Source of the DNA: JAADDG01 sp964450755
Lineage (GTDB): Bacteria; Campylobacterota; Campylobacteria; Campylobacterales; JAADDG01
Direction of reading: 5' to 3'
NCBI GenBank assembly: GCA_964450755.1
Contig: CAYVDJ010000106.1
Span: forward strand, 1-33,614
Length of the DNA: 33,614 nucleotides
A program made the position numbers and the translations under genes. This document shows, one piece after another, positions 32,589-33,614 of this stretch; positions within the stretch are counted from its first letter, which is position 1, and each line of letters starts with the position of its first letter. The notes under the pieces were generated by a model. That model was given only the letters and a program-made list of their open reading frames with translations. It was not told the DNA's origin and searched no databases.

Positions 32589-33614
32589 TTACTCCCCGAC
32601 AGTTTTTATATCATCCAGTAAACCGTGTCCTCTTATCAAAAAGCCTTCGATAGAGATCAAAGTGGCATCATAATTACTTGTTTTTGCCACATCTTCACTT
32701 ATATCTCTTTTGAAAGTATGCCATTTGCCGTCTTTTGCAAAACTTCCCAAACCAAAGTTCAGCTTTCCTCCGCTTTGTATATCACCGTCTGTCGGAATGT
32801 ATTGAAGATACATATATCCTTTTGTAGTTTTAACATAGATATATATTAAAAATGCAGAATTAAATTTTGATTTCCACTCTACCGTATGATGATCTTTGTC
32901 GTTCCATAAACTTCCGTCACTGTTTTTGAGCCAAAAACCGTCTTCATATTCATTTCCTACAAGTTTTATAACTCTGCTTTGCCTCTCCTCATCATAAACA
33001 TTTAAAATCAAAGCATCATTGTTTGGATTTTCATAGATTGTCCATTTGTTAGTAGTCATATCCTCCGCATCTTCATAAACACTTTCATTTACATATTCCT
33101 CTCTGTTATATGAAGGAGAGGTTTTTATCGTTACCGTTGCACTTTTAGAATCCCCGATACTGTTCATTGCAATCACATTATAAGTATATGTCATATTGTC
33201 TCTTATAGATACATCTCTAAATTGTGTCGTATTTGGTTCAAGTATAGCAAGTATCTTACCGTTTCTTATGATCTTATAAGCACTCTCTATATTGGAATTA
33301 TCTCTCCATGTCAATTTGATGATATCCGCTCTTTCCATCACGGCACTTAGATTACTCGGACCTGTGGGAGTATATATCTCTCTTCCGGTTCTTATAACAG
33401 CACTTGCGGCTTTAGATCTTCCGTCATTGTTGATGGCATAAACTTTATATTCGTAAGTTGTTTCAAGATCCAGCCACTCATCTTTATATTTTGTTTCATT
33501 GGCAGATATCTCAGTCAGGTATTGACCGTTTCTGTATATCTCAAATGCTGTTTCGTTATCAGAATTATCCTGCCATTTCAAATAAACGGTTCTGTAATTG
33601 ACATTTGCACTCAA
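32589..33614 (-). CDS. FN3-domain surface protein, 5' end outside the window
   Basis: 341 codons up to the window edge; the true start lies beyond it, since the first residues are already inside an FN3 domain (LSANVNYRTVYLKWQDNSDN). A second FN3 domain (about 90-168, KLTWRDNSNIESAYKIIRNG) and a 170-residue beta-rich C-terminus follow (NEYEDGFWLKNSDGSLW, YMYLQYIPTDG, then KDGKWHTFKRDISED). That part resembles carbohydrate-binding or jelly-roll modules, but this is not a firm match. The FN3 segments are near-relatives of those in the protein at 16871-19954 (TWSDNSNNETGFKI), so both belong to one exported surface set. Monocistronic end with the hairpin at 32557-32585. Confidence 0.85.
   Translation of the reverse strand: MSANVNYRTVYLKWQDNSDNETAFEIYRNGQYLTEISANETKYKDEWLDLETTYEYKVYAINNDGRSKAASAVIRTGREIYTPTGPSNLSAVMERADIIKLTWRDNSNIESAYKIIRNGKILAILEPNTTQFRDVSIRDNMTYTYNVIAMNSIGDSKSATVTIKTSPSYNREEYVNESVYEDAEDMTTNKWTIYENPNNDALILNVYDEERQSRVIKLVGNEYEDGFWLKNSDGSLWNDKDHHTVEWKSKFNSAFLIYIYVKTTKGYMYLQYIPTDGDIQSGGKLNFGLGSFAKDGKWHTFKRDISEDVAKTSNYDATLISIEGFLIRGHGLLDDIKTVGE

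Noticed and set aside
1..33614. CRISPR array
   Set aside because: No evenly spaced direct repeats with unique spacers were found on reading; the only tandem patterns are protein-repeat coding (LVIVD, FN3).

Overview
The window looks like a chromosomal segment of a member of the Campylobacterota (formerly Epsilonproteobacteria), probably a free-living Sulfurimonas/Sulfurovum-like lineage. The evidence is the AT-rich coding style, the set of housekeeping genes (purL, ftsK, tlyA-ribF overlap, flgL, alpha/beta hydrolase-acyP-murF cluster), c-type haem sensors, and a MutS7-type MutS with a C-terminal HNH domain. No rRNA or other taxonomic anchor is present, so the genus is left open.

Layout. 1-5419 (all minus strand) is a compact run reading purL -> phasin-like -> UbiB-like kinase -> c-type haem-binding protein -> PDC-sensor membrane protein, with gaps of 9-31 bp or overlaps. 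A hairpin sits directly on the purL ribosome binding site. Upstream lies a chemoreceptor (5475-7424, minus) that combines a periplasmic c-type haem-binding domain with a C-terminal PilZ-like domain. 7558-9056 (plus) is a two-gene unit, an ABC/OLD-like ATPase plus a 140-residue PD-(D/E)XK-like protein, which I regard as the best candidate for an undescribed defence-type module. It is followed by a solitary modC-like ABC ATPase (minus) and a divergent mutS7 (10094-13033, plus).

13034-15938 is the accessory part. An IS1634-like insertion sequence with 14-bp terminal inverted repeats begins 11 bp after the mutS7 stop. After it come a small gene remnant, a brnT-brnA toxin-antitoxin pair and a REP-like inverted repeat. 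The transposase and brnT both have perfect TTGACA-17-TATAAT promoters placed so close to the start codon that their transcripts should be leaderless.

15939-19954 holds a CitE-like lyase downstream of a 1027-residue secreted protein (14 LVIVD repeats, two FN3 domains, DUF4214 region). 20301-20387 is tRNA-Leu(CAA), followed by an HU gene (minus). The plus strand then carries flgL, with a possible sigma-28 promoter, and ftsK. 25250-26762 is tlyA-ribF (minus). A small HTH-like gene follows (plus), then ycjX-ycjF (minus) and a 101-residue helical protein (minus). A plus-strand operon encodes a hydrolase, acylphosphatase and a membrane-anchored MurF. The window ends inside a second FN3 surface protein (minus) that shares modules with the LVIVD protein.

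All calls come from reading the sequence and from recognised motifs. No database search was run.
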